From a virus, in the IMG/VR virus record IMGVR_UViG_3300032265_000426, positions 1-27,488 of that record: a DNA stretch of 27,488 bases. One strand, 5' to 3'. Position numbers and translations under genes: made by a program. Below the pieces are notes generated by a model. That model did no database searches. It had not been told where the DNA came from and worked only from the letters and a program-made list of their open reading frames with translations. Positions 1 to 8,311 of the stretch are shown here, piece by piece; positions within the stretch are counted from its first letter, which is position 1; every line of letters begins with the position of its first letter.

Positions 1-1467
1 GCTCCTGCTAGTGCGGGTACACGTATTTGGAACCAAGTGAACTGGGGCCAAAATCTAGTCTACGGCCCTCGTGGTTTTCCTTTGTACTACTGGGATGCTA
101 CTGTTGGGTATCAGGCTACAACAGTTTCAATTTCTAACGCTACTCCATGCGTTGTTTCATGTAGCTTAGGTCTTGCAAATTTAACACCCATCACGCTGGC
201 TACAACTGGAGCGCTACCTACAGGTTTGCTGCCGGGAACTACCTACTACGTAAGATATATATCTTCTAGTTCATTTAATTTGTCCCTTACCCCAACTGGG
301 GCGCTTATTAATACTTCTTCTGCTGGATCAGGTACGCAGTCTATTTCCCCTCGTGGGGTTTTGCTGTCTAGCCTTGCGGGGTCTGATGGCTACTGCCCGC
401 TCTACCAAAACACGTTTACTGTATCTGATGCCAGCCGGTTCCTGCTTGTGTTTGGTACAAACGATTACGGTAGCACTACGCTTGACCCCATGCTTATTCG
501 CTGGTCAGATCAGGAGTCTTTGACCACATGGCTTCCATCAATTACCAATCAAGCTGGTAGCGTGCGTCTGTCGCATGGTTCCAAAATTGTCACTACCTTG
601 CAAAGCCGTCAAGAGATTTTGGTGTGGACAGATTCCTCCCTGTATTCCTTGCAGTACCTTGGACCGCCGTATGTCTGGAGTTCACAAATTCTTGCGGACA
701 ATATTTCTATCATTGGCCCCAATGCCGCAGCTATGGCTTCTGGCGTTAGCTACTGGATGGGCGTGGATAAGTTCTACAAATATGATGGTCGCGTCCAAAC
801 CCTCCGCTGCGATCTACGTCAATATATCTATAGTGATATAAATCTAGCGCAATCTGAACAAGTATTTGGCAGTACCAATGAAGGCTTTAATGAAGTTTGG
901 TGGTTTTACTGTTCAGAAAACAGTAACACTGTAGATAAGTATGTTATTTACAACTACACTGAAGACCTATGGCAATACGGCTCAATGGCCCGTACGGCTT
1001 GGTTAGATACGGGTTTACGTAATTACCCCCTTGCGGCTACATACAGTTATAACATTGTGCAACATGAGTATGGAGTGGATGACAACGAAACGGCAACCAC
1101 GCTCCCAATTGCTGCATCCATAACATCTTCCCAGTACGATATTGGGGATGGGCATAATTTTGCATTTGTGTACCGTATGCTGCCTGATTTAACTTTCCGT
1201 GGATCAACCGGCGGCACAACCCCCGCCGTAACTATGTACCTTCAGGGATTAAATAATTCAGGCTCTGGCATTACACAGTCGGGCAGCGCTGGGGTTACAT
1301 ACAACGGCACGGCTCCTTCGGTTATTAACGTCGATGAGTTTACAGGTCAGATATACATCAGGGTTCGGGGTCGCCAAATGCAGATGCAGATTACGTCTAA
1401 CACGCTTGGTACGCAATGGCAACTTGGCTCTCCCCGTATTGATATGAGACTGGATGGGCGTAGGTAA
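1..1467 (+). CDS. Phage tail/DNA-stabilisation protein (P22 gp10-like), 5' truncated
   Basis: The reading frame is open from the first base, and the first candidate start (a GTG at 37) has no ribosome site, so the gene begins upstream of the window; 488 residues are visible. The aromatic-rich repeats around nt 660-1000 (Tyr-Trp-Met-Gly, Phe-Tyr-Lys-Tyr-Asp-Gly, Glu-Val-Trp-Trp-Phe-Tyr) and the C-terminal RGRQMQMQI...LGSPRIDMRLDGRR pattern resemble P22 gp10-type stabilisation proteins and related podovirus tail-tube/nozzle proteins, which close the portal channel and connect it to the tail. A Thr/Ser/Gly-rich insert with a TTYYV motif at about nt 150-345 looks like a small beta-sandwich of the kind often found in phage tail proteins. 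It overlaps the next gene by one base. The assignment comes from remembered sequence patterns and was not confirmed by a search. Confidence 0.72.
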   Translation, partial: APASAGTRIWNQVNWGQNLVYGPRGFPLYYWDATVGYQATTVSISNATPCVVSCSLGLANLTPITLATTGALPTGLLPGTTYYVRYISSSSFNLSLTPTGALINTSSAGSGTQSISPRGVLLSSLAGSDGYCPLYQNTFTVSDASRFLLVFGTNDYGSTTLDPMLIRWSDQESLTTWLPSITNQAGSVRLSHGSKIVTTLQSRQEILVWTDSSLYSLQYLGPPYVWSSQILADNISIIGPNAAAMASGVSYWMGVDKFYKYDGRVQTLRCDLRQYIYSDINLAQSEQVFGSTNEGFNEVWWFYCSENSNTVDKYVIYNYTEDLWQYGSMARTAWLDTGLRNYPLAATYSYNIVQHEYGVDDNETATTLPIAASITSSQYDIGDGHNFAFVYRMLPDLTFRGSTGGTTPAVTMYLQGLNNSGSGITQSGSAGVTYNGTAPSVINVDEFTGQIYIRVRGRQMQMQITSNTLGTQWQLGSPRIDMRLDGRR

Positions 1468-1769
1468 TGGCACAGAAAAATGTAGTCGCCCCAAAGTTAC
1501 CCGCAGCAATAGGTAACGAGTACGACCCTGCGCTGATAAACCAGTTAACAAATGTATTGCGGCTGTACTTTAACCAACTAGATAATGCAGGGCCAATGGT
1601 AGCTAGTACACAGCGTAACGGCGCAGATGTTATTGCGGCTCTAAGTTTTTTTCCCACGGCAGGAACAGCAACCCCTAGCCTGCCAACACAAGCGGATTTA
1701 TCTAGCCTACGGGTAGGAGATATCTATTATGATACCTCTGCTAGTAACGTGCTTAAAGTAAAAACATAG
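1467..1769 (+). CDS. Small conserved phage protein in tail cassette (unknown function)
   Basis: This 100-residue protein starts at an ATG sharing its A with the TAA stop of the tail gene (TAATG). No strong ribosome site precedes it, so translational coupling is likely. An N-terminal helix-prone segment (about residues 22-42, with LYFNQLDN) is followed by a C-terminal GDIYYDTSASNVLKVKT stretch, which looks like a short beta-hairpin. Proteins of this look commonly follow the tail/stabilisation gene in aquatic podoviruses and have no assigned function. A minor tail or head-tail component is the likely role, from position only. Confidence 0.75.
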   Translation: MAQKNVVAPKLPAAIGNEYDPALINQLTNVLRLYFNQLDNAGPMVASTQRNGADVIAALSFFPTAGTATPSLPTQADLSSLRVGDIYYDTSASNVLKVKT

Positions 1770-1785
1770 TTTTAAGGAGTCTGTT

Positions 1786-2910
1786 ATGGACGGTGGATTA
1801 ATGGAAACAGCCCTGATGGGCGCAGCGATGGGCGGTGGCTCATCCCTTCTTACTGGTGGTGACCCACTTAAAGGTGCGCTGATAGGTGGCCTAATGGGTG
1901 GCATTAGTAACGGTATTATGCCCGGTGCTGCTGCGGCCCCAACGACAACTAGTCTAGGCGCTCAAGCTGCTACAACTCCCGGCATTACTAGCCTTCTACC
2001 AGAAGCAAATATGTTTAACCCCGCCGCCGCTAGTAACTTTAGTCTTGGGACACAAGCTGCTACTCCGGGTTTAAGCCTGCCTTCCAGTGCTTCTTTTAAC
2101 CCAATGCAAGCTGGTTCTAGTATTCCAGCGGCAGCGCCTATGCCGGTTACAGGAGTTCCGGGCACAAACTTTTTAGATGTCCCCGGGATGGACTTTAGCA
2201 ATAGTAAAATGTTAGCTGGTTCAACTCCTCCTTTGGGTTCTGGTACAGCAGGCAATATGAACATTGCTAACGCTCCAGTTGGTATGCCCTCTACATCATT
2301 AGCCCCGCAGGCAGGTTTAACTTCTGGCGCTGGCGCAGAAGAATTAGGTATTGGCGGTCTTAAACCCGGCGCTTCCACGCTCCCTTCTACCGCAGCGGGT
2401 AAAGAATCTGGCTTCATGCAGGATTTAGCAAAAGAGTGGAAAGCTCTACCGGCATCTAAAAAATTGTTATATGGCGGCGCAGGCGCACTTGGAGTTGCAG
2501 CATTGGCAACGCCAAGAGGTAATGGCTACACCCCTGAAAAATACACTGGGCCATTGAGCTTTTTTAAGTATGATCCTAGTGTTTACAAACCTACAGACGC
2601 GCCATCTCCTCGTTATGCTGGCGGTGGTATTGCTGATCTTGGTGGCTACTCTGATGGTGGGCGCATGCTAAAAGGCCCGGGCGACGGAATGTCGGATAAT
2701 ATCCCTGCTACTATTGCCGGTAAACAACCCGCACGGTTGGCTAATGAAGAGTTCGTAGTTCCTGCCGATGTCGTTTCTCACTTGGGTAATGGCTCCTCAG
2801 ATGCAGGGGCTAAACAGTTGTACTCAATGATGAATCGGGTGCGTAAAGCACGAACAGGTAACCCCAAGCAGGGGCGTGAAATCAACGCTGGCAAGTACTT
2901 GCCCGCATAA
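1786..2910 (+). CDS. Low-complexity virion-cassette protein with C-terminal GDGMSDNIPA / EFVV motif
   Basis: This 374-residue protein has an AAGGAG ribosome site 7 bases before the ATG. The N-terminus (residues 1-50) is Gly/Ala/Met-rich with a glycine-zipper look that could insert in or associate with membranes. Residues 50-215 are Pro/Ala/Thr/Ser-rich low complexity. The C-terminal 100 residues are conserved-looking: a YAGGGI segment near 277, GPGDGMSDNIPA from 297, EEFVVPADVVSHLGNG from 321, then a basic tail. The SD-x-IPA...GEFVV pattern is also found near the ends of tape-measure and other phage virion proteins. It is probably a minor or internal virion protein; no enzymatic motif is visible. 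Confidence 0.75.
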   Translation: MDGGLMETALMGAAMGGGSSLLTGGDPLKGALIGGLMGGISNGIMPGAAAAPTTTSLGAQAATTPGITSLLPEANMFNPAAASNFSLGTQAATPGLSLPSSASFNPMQAGSSIPAAAPMPVTGVPGTNFLDVPGMDFSNSKMLAGSTPPLGSGTAGNMNIANAPVGMPSTSLAPQAGLTSGAGAEELGIGGLKPGASTLPSTAAGKESGFMQDLAKEWKALPASKKLLYGGAGALGVAALATPRGNGYTPEKYTGPLSFFKYDPSVYKPTDAPSPRYAGGGIADLGGYSDGGRMLKGPGDGMSDNIPATIAGKQPARLANEEFVVPADVVSHLGNGSSDAGAKQLYSMMNRVRKARTGNPKQGREINAGKYLPA

Positions 2911-2920
2911 GGAGAATACT

Positions 2921-3919
2921 ATGTCTGGTGGCGGCGGCGCAAGTGGTGGCGGGGCTCCGGCTGGAGGAGTAGGCGGCTATGGTACTGGGATGGGTAATCC
3001 TAGTATGGGCGGCGGTGGTGGAGGTGGGCCAAGCGGCCCCGGTGGTGGAGGTGGGCCAAGCGGCCCCGGTGGTATGGGCGGTGGCGGTGGTTATGGCGGG
3101 AACTCAAATGCTGTACCTCAAGGCGGTAGTGATTTTAATAGTGGTTTTGGCATGGGTATAAGTGGCGCTGGCATGGGTGCTGGTATAGGTTCTGGCATGG
3201 GGCAAAACAATACCAATGGGCAGTTCTTCCAACCCATATATCGTGGGCAATATCAAGATTACGGGAACCCATACGCATCTAACAATGTAAGCCAGTACGG
3301 GATGGGGCAACAACGAGGGTTCCAACAACCTTCTCCCTATAACCCGTTTAGTGGTTACGGTGGTATGGGTGGCGGTGGCTATGGTTACGGCGGTATGGGT
3401 GGCGGTTATGGTGGTATGAACCAAGGTTATGGTGGTATGGGTGGCGGTGGCTATGGTGGCTTTGGCGGTGGCTCTCCTTTTGGTAGGGGTATGGGTAGGG
3501 GCTACGGTGGTATGCAACAGCAAAGTTATATGAATCAAGCCACTCAAATGCCGCAAGGTTACAGTAGTGGGTCGGATATTCCACCCGGGGGCTACGGTGG
3601 GCAACGCCAAACACAAAACTACGGCGATTTAGCTGGCTTGCAAACCCTGCCAGCACAAGTACCACAAGACTACTCCCCTGCTAGTTCTCAAGATGCGGGT
3701 ATGAACCAATACCGTGGTGGGCCAAATGGGCTATCAAGTTACGGCGGTGGGCCAGCCACTGCGCCAGCAGCCCAAGGTTTAGGTAACCAACCAAGTTTTA
3801 GTGGCCCCGGTGGTTTTGCTAGTATGTTGCAAGGTCTTGGCGGGCCAGCTCAACAACCTTCATACCGCTACAGCGCTTTTGCAGAAGGTGGTATTACTTC
3901 TTTAGTGGATAAAGAATGA
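2921..3919 (+). CDS. Glycine/methionine-rich virion-cassette protein ending in FAEGGI
   Basis: This 332-residue protein starts at the ATG at 2921, six bases after an AAGGAG that spans the stop of the preceding gene; an in-frame upstream GTG at 2876 lies inside the previous gene and lacks a ribosome site. Most of the chain is GGMGGGGYGG-type sequence with scattered Tyr, Gln and Asn, so it is probably disordered or a flexible sticky filler rather than a fold. The only distinct part is the C-terminus, with FAEGGI at 320-325, which echoes motifs in the flanking genes. Its stop overlaps the next start (ATGA). Function is unknown; a structural or internal virion role is inferred from position. Confidence 0.72.
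   Translation: MSGGGGASGGGAPAGGVGGYGTGMGNPSMGGGGGGGPSGPGGGGGPSGPGGMGGGGGYGGNSNAVPQGGSDFNSGFGMGISGAGMGAGIGSGMGQNNTNGQFFQPIYRGQYQDYGNPYASNNVSQYGMGQQRGFQQPSPYNPFSGYGGMGGGGYGYGGMGGGYGGMNQGYGGMGGGGYGGFGGGSPFGRGMGRGYGGMQQQSYMNQATQMPQGYSSGSDIPPGGYGGQRQTQNYGDLAGLQTLPAQVPQDYSPASSQDAGMNQYRGGPNGLSSYGGGPATAPAAQGLGNQPSFSGPGGFASMLQGLGGPAQQPSYRYSAFAEGGITSLVDKE
3014..3067 (+). repeat. 27-bp perfect tandem duplication
   Basis: Two adjacent identical 27-base units (3014-3040 and 3041-3067) encode two copies of a nine-residue GGGGPSGPG block in the Gly-rich protein. Because the copies are identical at the DNA level, this looks like a recent in-frame slippage or recombination event. Confidence 0.85.
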
Positions 3920-4347
3920 CCCTTTTTATACGCCACGTTGAGACTGAACATATCCAGCAAATCTGGCCTGTAGTGCAGCCTTTTATTGAAGAGGCTATGC
4001 AAAAGGGTGGGGATTTTCCTGACTGGGCGCAGTCATACAACGTGGCGCATATCCAAGCATTCTTAACCGTTGGGCAATGGCTTTTATTGGTAGCCGTTGA
4101 TGAAGAAAATAAAATCCACGGGGCGGCAACCGTATCGTTTATCAATTACCCTCTGCATAGAGTGGCGTTTGTAACTACCATTGGTGGAAAACTTATATCA
4201 AGTGAAGACACTATGGAACAGCTAAAGCTCTTGCTAAAACAACGTGGCGCAACGAAAATACAAGGATATGGGCGTCCAGCCATAGTACGCTTGTGGAAAC
4301 GCTACAACTTTGAACCCAGAAATACTTTAGTCGAGGTGCTTATATGA
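3916..4347 (+). CDS. Small GNAT-like acyltransferase-fold protein in virion cassette
   Basis: This 143-residue protein starts in an ATGA overlap with the preceding stop. Its layout resembles a minimal GNAT fold: an N-terminal strand and helices (residues 1-50), a central strand pair around LLLVAVDEENKIHGAATV (75-92), another strand AFVTTIGGK, a helix KLLLKQRGATK, and the closing RLWKRYNFEPRNTLVEV typical of the last GNAT helix and strand. The usual acetyl-CoA loop (Q/R-x-x-G-x-G/A) is not clear, so it may be catalytically degenerate. Proteins of this size and fold occur beside internal virion genes in T7-like and other podoviruses, where a role in ejection-complex assembly is plausible. Function here is inferred. 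Confidence 0.65.
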   Translation: MTLFIRHVETEHIQQIWPVVQPFIEEAMQKGGDFPDWAQSYNVAHIQAFLTVGQWLLLVAVDEENKIHGAATVSFINYPLHRVAFVTTIGGKLISSEDTMEQLKLLLKQRGATKIQGYGRPAIVRLWKRYNFEPRNTLVEVLI

Positions 4348-6407
4348 GCAGTGGCGGCGGCAGCAGTGCTCCAACTCAAACAAATGTTACGCAGTCAAAC
4401 ATTCCTGACTGGCTTCGCCCTCAAGTTGAGCAAGTACTTGGTGGGGCTACGCAACAACTATTTAATGTAAATAAAGATACTGGGCAGATAGAAGGTTCTA
4501 AACCATTTATACCTTACAGTCAAAACCCACAAGATTACGTAGCTGGGTTTAGCCCCTTGCAGCAACAAGTTCAAGGGAATGCTGCAAACCTACAGATGCC
4601 GGGGCAGTTCGATCAAGCTACTCAATTAGCTAATATAGCGGGTCAAGGCGGGTTAAATACCGCAGCGCAAGGCGCTGGCTACGGGCAAGCTGGGTTCCAG
4701 TCTGGTATGCAAGGTCAAGGCATGGGGCAGCAAGCGTATGGGCAAGCCAACCGAAATGCCAACATGGCACAAGGTCAAGCGTATGGCTATGGCGCACAGG
4801 GCGCTGGTTATGGCTCACAAGGCGCTGGCTACGGTGCGCAAGGTCTGGCTATGGGACAGCAGACAGCCGCCCAAGCGGCCCAAGATGCCGCAGCGGCACG
4901 CAGTGCATCGTATGGTTATGGTGCGCAAGGCCAACAGGCTGGGCAAATGGGCCAACAACTTGGTATGCAGGGCGGCACTAACTATGGTGGTATGGGCGCT
5001 GGCTACGGTTCCCAAGCTGCCGGTCTAGCTGGTCAAGCACAAGGCTATGGTGGTATGGGCGCTGGCTACGGTTCCCAAGCTGCTGGTCTAGCTGATAGGG
5101 CGTTGGGTTATGGAGACTTGTCCTCGCAAATTGGGCAAATGGGGTTAAACGCCCAGCAAACAGGCCAAGGCATTACGGCGCAGTCACAAGATTTAGCACG
5201 CCAACAAGCTGCGGCAGGGCAAAACTATGCCCAGCAAGCTACTGACCCCGGCGCGTACCAAAAGTACATGAATCCGTACACGCAAAATGTAACGAATATA
5301 CAGAACCAAGAGTTACAACGTAACGCCGATATTGCTTCAACTAAACGTGGTGCGCAGGCTGCAAATGTTGGTGCTTTTGGTGGTTCACGGCAGGCTATTG
5401 AGAATGCTGAAGCGCAGCGTAATCTGCAACAATTGCAAAATCAAAATCAAGCTACTGGCGCTCAGCAGGCGTATGACCGAGCCCAGCAAAACATGCAGTA
5501 CGGGGCAGGGCTTGGCCTACAAGGTTTAAGTGGCGCTCAATCTGGCTTAGGCACTGCGCTGCAAGGTGGGCAACTTGGCCTATCAGGTATTGGCACTGCG
5601 CTACAAGGGCAACAAAATGCTATGTCCGGTGTTGGGCAAGCTGGCGCGATGTACGGTCTTGGCATGCAAGGTGCGCAGTCTGGACTAGCTGGCCTTAACG
5701 CCGCTAACCAAGCGTATCAAACAGGTATCCAAGGTTCACAAGCTGGCCTTGCAGGTGTAGATAGGTCTTTGGCTGGTACGGCACAAGGCATGCAGGGTGC
5801 TGGGTTGGGGCTTCAAGGGACTGGGCAAGCTATCAACGCTGGTCAACTTGGCATTCAAGGCGGTCAAGCAGGTATGCAGGGTGCTGGTTTGGGTATCCAA
5901 GGCTCTCAAGCCGGTATGCAAGGTTCCCAAACTGGGCTCCAAGGTGTTGGTCAGGCTATTAACGCCGGTCAATATGGGCTTCAAGGTGCGCAAACCGGTA
6001 TGCAAGGTACGGCCCAAGGTATGCAAGGCGCTGGTGTAGGACTCTCGGGAGTCGGGGCTCAACAAGCTGGATATGGTGCAGCGGGTCAAATGGCTGGGCA
6101 ACTGGGTAATCTTGGTAACTCTCAGCTTGCAGCCCAGACGGGCATATTGGGTTTGCAGAACCAGATTGGTGGTCAACAGCAGAACCAGATGCAACAGTAC
6201 ATCAACAATGCGATTAACAACTATGCGCAGGCGCAGCAGCAGCCGATGCAAAACCTTAACGCCTTTAATGCACTACTGCGTGGGTATGCAGTGCCGGGGC
6301 AGACTACAACTCAGTATCAAGCAGCACCTAGCGGTATGTCGCAACTTGCAGGTCTTGGTCAAATGGGTATTGGTGGTTTAGGTTTGTATAACGCAATGAA
6401 TCGCTAG
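4344..6407 (+). CDS. Gly/Gln heptad-repeat internal virion or ejection-type protein
   Basis: This 687-residue protein starts in an ATGA overlap, with GAGGTG upstream. Residues 1-90 are non-repetitive (IPDWLRPQVEQVL and a Pro/Tyr-rich segment). Residues about 100-255 and 390-575 are built from seven-residue units of the type x-x-x-G-hydrophobic-Q-G. Between them is a distinct block (about 305-365): NPYTQNVTNIQNQELQRNAD followed by GAFGGSRQAIENAEAQRNLQ, a helical signature that I associate with podovirus internal or DNA-ejection proteins. The C-terminal 110 residues are Gln-rich and helix-prone. No enzyme motif is seen. Position suggests a virion interior or ejection role. Confidence 0.7.
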   Translation: MSSGGGSSAPTQTNVTQSNIPDWLRPQVEQVLGGATQQLFNVNKDTGQIEGSKPFIPYSQNPQDYVAGFSPLQQQVQGNAANLQMPGQFDQATQLANIAGQGGLNTAAQGAGYGQAGFQSGMQGQGMGQQAYGQANRNANMAQGQAYGYGAQGAGYGSQGAGYGAQGLAMGQQTAAQAAQDAAAARSASYGYGAQGQQAGQMGQQLGMQGGTNYGGMGAGYGSQAAGLAGQAQGYGGMGAGYGSQAAGLADRALGYGDLSSQIGQMGLNAQQTGQGITAQSQDLARQQAAAGQNYAQQATDPGAYQKYMNPYTQNVTNIQNQELQRNADIASTKRGAQAANVGAFGGSRQAIENAEAQRNLQQLQNQNQATGAQQAYDRAQQNMQYGAGLGLQGLSGAQSGLGTALQGGQLGLSGIGTALQGQQNAMSGVGQAGAMYGLGMQGAQSGLAGLNAANQAYQTGIQGSQAGLAGVDRSLAGTAQGMQGAGLGLQGTGQAINAGQLGIQGGQAGMQGAGLGIQGSQAGMQGSQTGLQGVGQAINAGQYGLQGAQTGMQGTAQGMQGAGVGLSGVGAQQAGYGAAGQMAGQLGNLGNSQLAAQTGILGLQNQIGGQQQNQMQQYINNAINNYAQAQQQPMQNLNAFNALLRGYAVPGQTTTQYQAAPSGMSQLAGLGQMGIGGLGLYNAMNR
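4982..5094 (+). repeat. 63-bp-period tandem duplication within heptad array
   Basis: A 50-base segment at 4982-5031 recurs at 5045-5094 with a single C/T difference. The period is 63 bases, 21 residues, exactly three heptads. The array has therefore expanded recently by a whole number of heptads while staying in frame and in register. Confidence 0.85.
5509..6060 (+). repeat. Degenerate 21-bp (heptad) coding repeat array
   Basis: About 26 consecutive seven-residue units, such as QAGMQGA, GLGIQGS, QTGLQGV and QYGLQGA, keep a Gly-hydrophobic-Gln-Gly core with variable flanks. GQAINAG units recur at intervals inside the array. Copies differ in codon choice, so this is an old array held at the protein level, unlike the fresh duplication at 4982-5094. 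Confidence 0.75.
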
Positions 6408-6421
6408 GTTAAGGAATAATC

Positions 6422-8308
6422 ATGAGTCTCGATAGCATAAAAGATGAAATGACCCGCCGTGCGTCTGATTTGGCTACGCAAGCACAAAAGTCAAATGACC
6501 CAAAAGAAATACAACGTATCCAACAACTTCTTGTACAGGGTGTGCAAAGTGGTCGGCTTCAGTCGTATGTTGGTATTCCGTTAATTAAAGAGTTAACAGA
6601 CAGTTTGGCAAAAGCTCAAGCCGTTGCAACCCAAGGAGCAATGGGTACACCCCCTGCTCCTGCTGGCCCTCCCCTTGCACAACAAGTTATGTCCCAAGCT
6701 CAACGAGCTGGTGGGGTTGATCAATTACCTAGCAACTTGCCAACGCAAGGCTATGCTCATGGTGGCATTGTGGCGTTTGCTGAAGGTGGCAATACTGATG
6801 GGCACGGCGTTCAGCATTTTGAAGAGGGTGGTACTCCGCTTGAACGGTGGTGGGGCGGGGTAAAACAAAGTTTTGGAGAAGACCAACAAAAAGCGGCATT
6901 ATTAACCCAGTTAAAAAACCAATATGGCCCTGCTTCTGCGCCTGTTGGGATGTTTATGCAGCAAAGTGATGCAGAACGGCAAGCAGCTAAAAGTATTATG
7001 GATGTTCTTAATAGTCGTGGGGCGCAACTTACTATGGGGCAGTTGCAAGACCTTAAAGACCAAGGGATTACTGCATTACCAAGTATTCCTACTCCCGGAA
7101 CTCCTGCGGCTCCTCCGGCTGTGACTCCTCCTACTCCTGTAGCTGCTCCAGTAAGCGGGGATAAAACTAAAGCCAATTCCTTACGTTCTGCGGTTAATCC
7201 AACAGAACCTAAACCAGTTTCAGCAGTTTCTTTGTTGCAAAACTCTATGGGTAATATGCCTACTGGCGGCGGCGCAGTTGGCGGTGGTGGTATTAGTAAT
7301 CTTAAATTGCCACAGATGCAAGATATTGCGGCTCCAAAATTGGTTGATTATAGCCAGTTTTATAATGATTTACCAAACAAAGCTAAAAAGGCATCAGAGA
7401 ATGCCGTTAAGTCAGCGCAAGAAGAAATGGATGCAGCAGATAAACCCGGTTTTGATGCACGTGAAGCCCGACAAAAAACTCGGGAAGCATCAAACGATAA
7501 AGACCGCTTGATATCGCTTTACTCTGGGATCATTAAAGGTGGCGCTAAAACACTTGCTGGAAAATCCCCATTTGCTGCCGAGAATATTGGGGCGGGAATG
7601 GAAACAACTGTAGACGCTGTTACCCAAGGTGAGGCTGCTTACCGCAATGCTAGGGACAGGCTGGAAGATGCACGCGATAATTTAGATGCACAGAAAGCTG
7701 CTGCCAAGAAAGGTAACATGCAGTATGCAGCGCAGCGTGGTGATCAGGCAGCTAACCAGTTTACCCAAGCACAACAATTTGCCATGACAGGAGCGCATTA
7801 CGGCAATTCTGATGCCATGCAGTTACATAACTCTTTACAAACTGGTGCATATCAAAGAGCCAGTTTAGAGCAATCAGGTGTATTAGGTTTAGCAGGGCTA
7901 AAAAACCAAGCCGCTGGTTTAGGGTTACAAGCACAAGGTCTAGCATTACAAGGCAAGCAACTCTTTTTGCATGCCCAGCAAATGGATAACACGCTTGCGT
8001 TCCAAAATAAACAATTGGGTATGATGGCAGAGCGTTATAAAGCTATGGATAAAGCATCCCAAGCCCGTATGCAGATGGCACAAGCAACTGCGCTTGCTAA
8101 TTTCGATAAGAACGAAGGCCAAGCAATTAAGGCAATGCTTGCTCAAAAATACAACAACCCTAATTGGATGGTTGGTAATGACCAAAATAGTTTAACAGCG
8201 CAAAAAGAATATGCAGCGCATAGAAATAGTTACTTGTTAGATGCTCAAATGGGTGCAGAAAAAGATGATTCAGTACGTGATGCACGTAGCCTTATAAATG
8301 CGGAGTAA
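6422..8308 (+). CDS. Coiled-coil internal virion-type protein with AEGG motifs
   Basis: This 628-residue protein has AAGGA six bases before the ATG. Residues 1-75 are helical (DSIKDEMTRRASDLATQAQK). GYAHGGIVAFAEGG at 110-123 and HFEEGG at 132-137 echo motifs of the two upstream low-complexity genes. A Pro-rich linker (about 220-290) leads to a long helical, charged and Gln-rich half (about 300-628) with likely coiled coils such as ARDRLEDARDNLDAQKAAAK. No catalytic motif is evident. Its size, helical content and position just before the giant protein fit an ejection-complex or internal core component, by analogy with T7 gp15 or P22 gp20/gp16. This is inference, without recognisable sequence homology. 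Confidence 0.68.
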   Translation: MSLDSIKDEMTRRASDLATQAQKSNDPKEIQRIQQLLVQGVQSGRLQSYVGIPLIKELTDSLAKAQAVATQGAMGTPPAPAGPPLAQQVMSQAQRAGGVDQLPSNLPTQGYAHGGIVAFAEGGNTDGHGVQHFEEGGTPLERWWGGVKQSFGEDQQKAALLTQLKNQYGPASAPVGMFMQQSDAERQAAKSIMDVLNSRGAQLTMGQLQDLKDQGITALPSIPTPGTPAAPPAVTPPTPVAAPVSGDKTKANSLRSAVNPTEPKPVSAVSLLQNSMGNMPTGGGAVGGGGISNLKLPQMQDIAAPKLVDYSQFYNDLPNKAKKASENAVKSAQEEMDAADKPGFDAREARQKTREASNDKDRLISLYSGIIKGGAKTLAGKSPFAAENIGAGMETTVDAVTQGEAAYRNARDRLEDARDNLDAQKAAAKKGNMQYAAQRGDQAANQFTQAQQFAMTGAHYGNSDAMQLHNSLQTGAYQRASLEQSGVLGLAGLKNQAAGLGLQAQGLALQGKQLFLHAQQMDNTLAFQNKQLGMMAERYKAMDKASQARMQMAQATALANFDKNEGQAIKAMLAQKYNNPNWMVGNDQNSLTAQKEYAAHRNSYLLDAQMGAEKDDSVRDARSLINAE

Positions 8309-8311
8309 ACC

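Noticed and set aside
3104-3665. Long open frames antisense to the Gly-rich gene (His/Thr/Tyr-rich)
   Set aside because: They mirror the GGT/GGC repeat codons of the plus-strand gene, lack ribosome sites and have implausible composition.
3001-6060. CRISPR-like regular repeats
   Set aside because: The repeats are in-frame coding repeats with no unique spacers and no conserved palindromic repeat unit.
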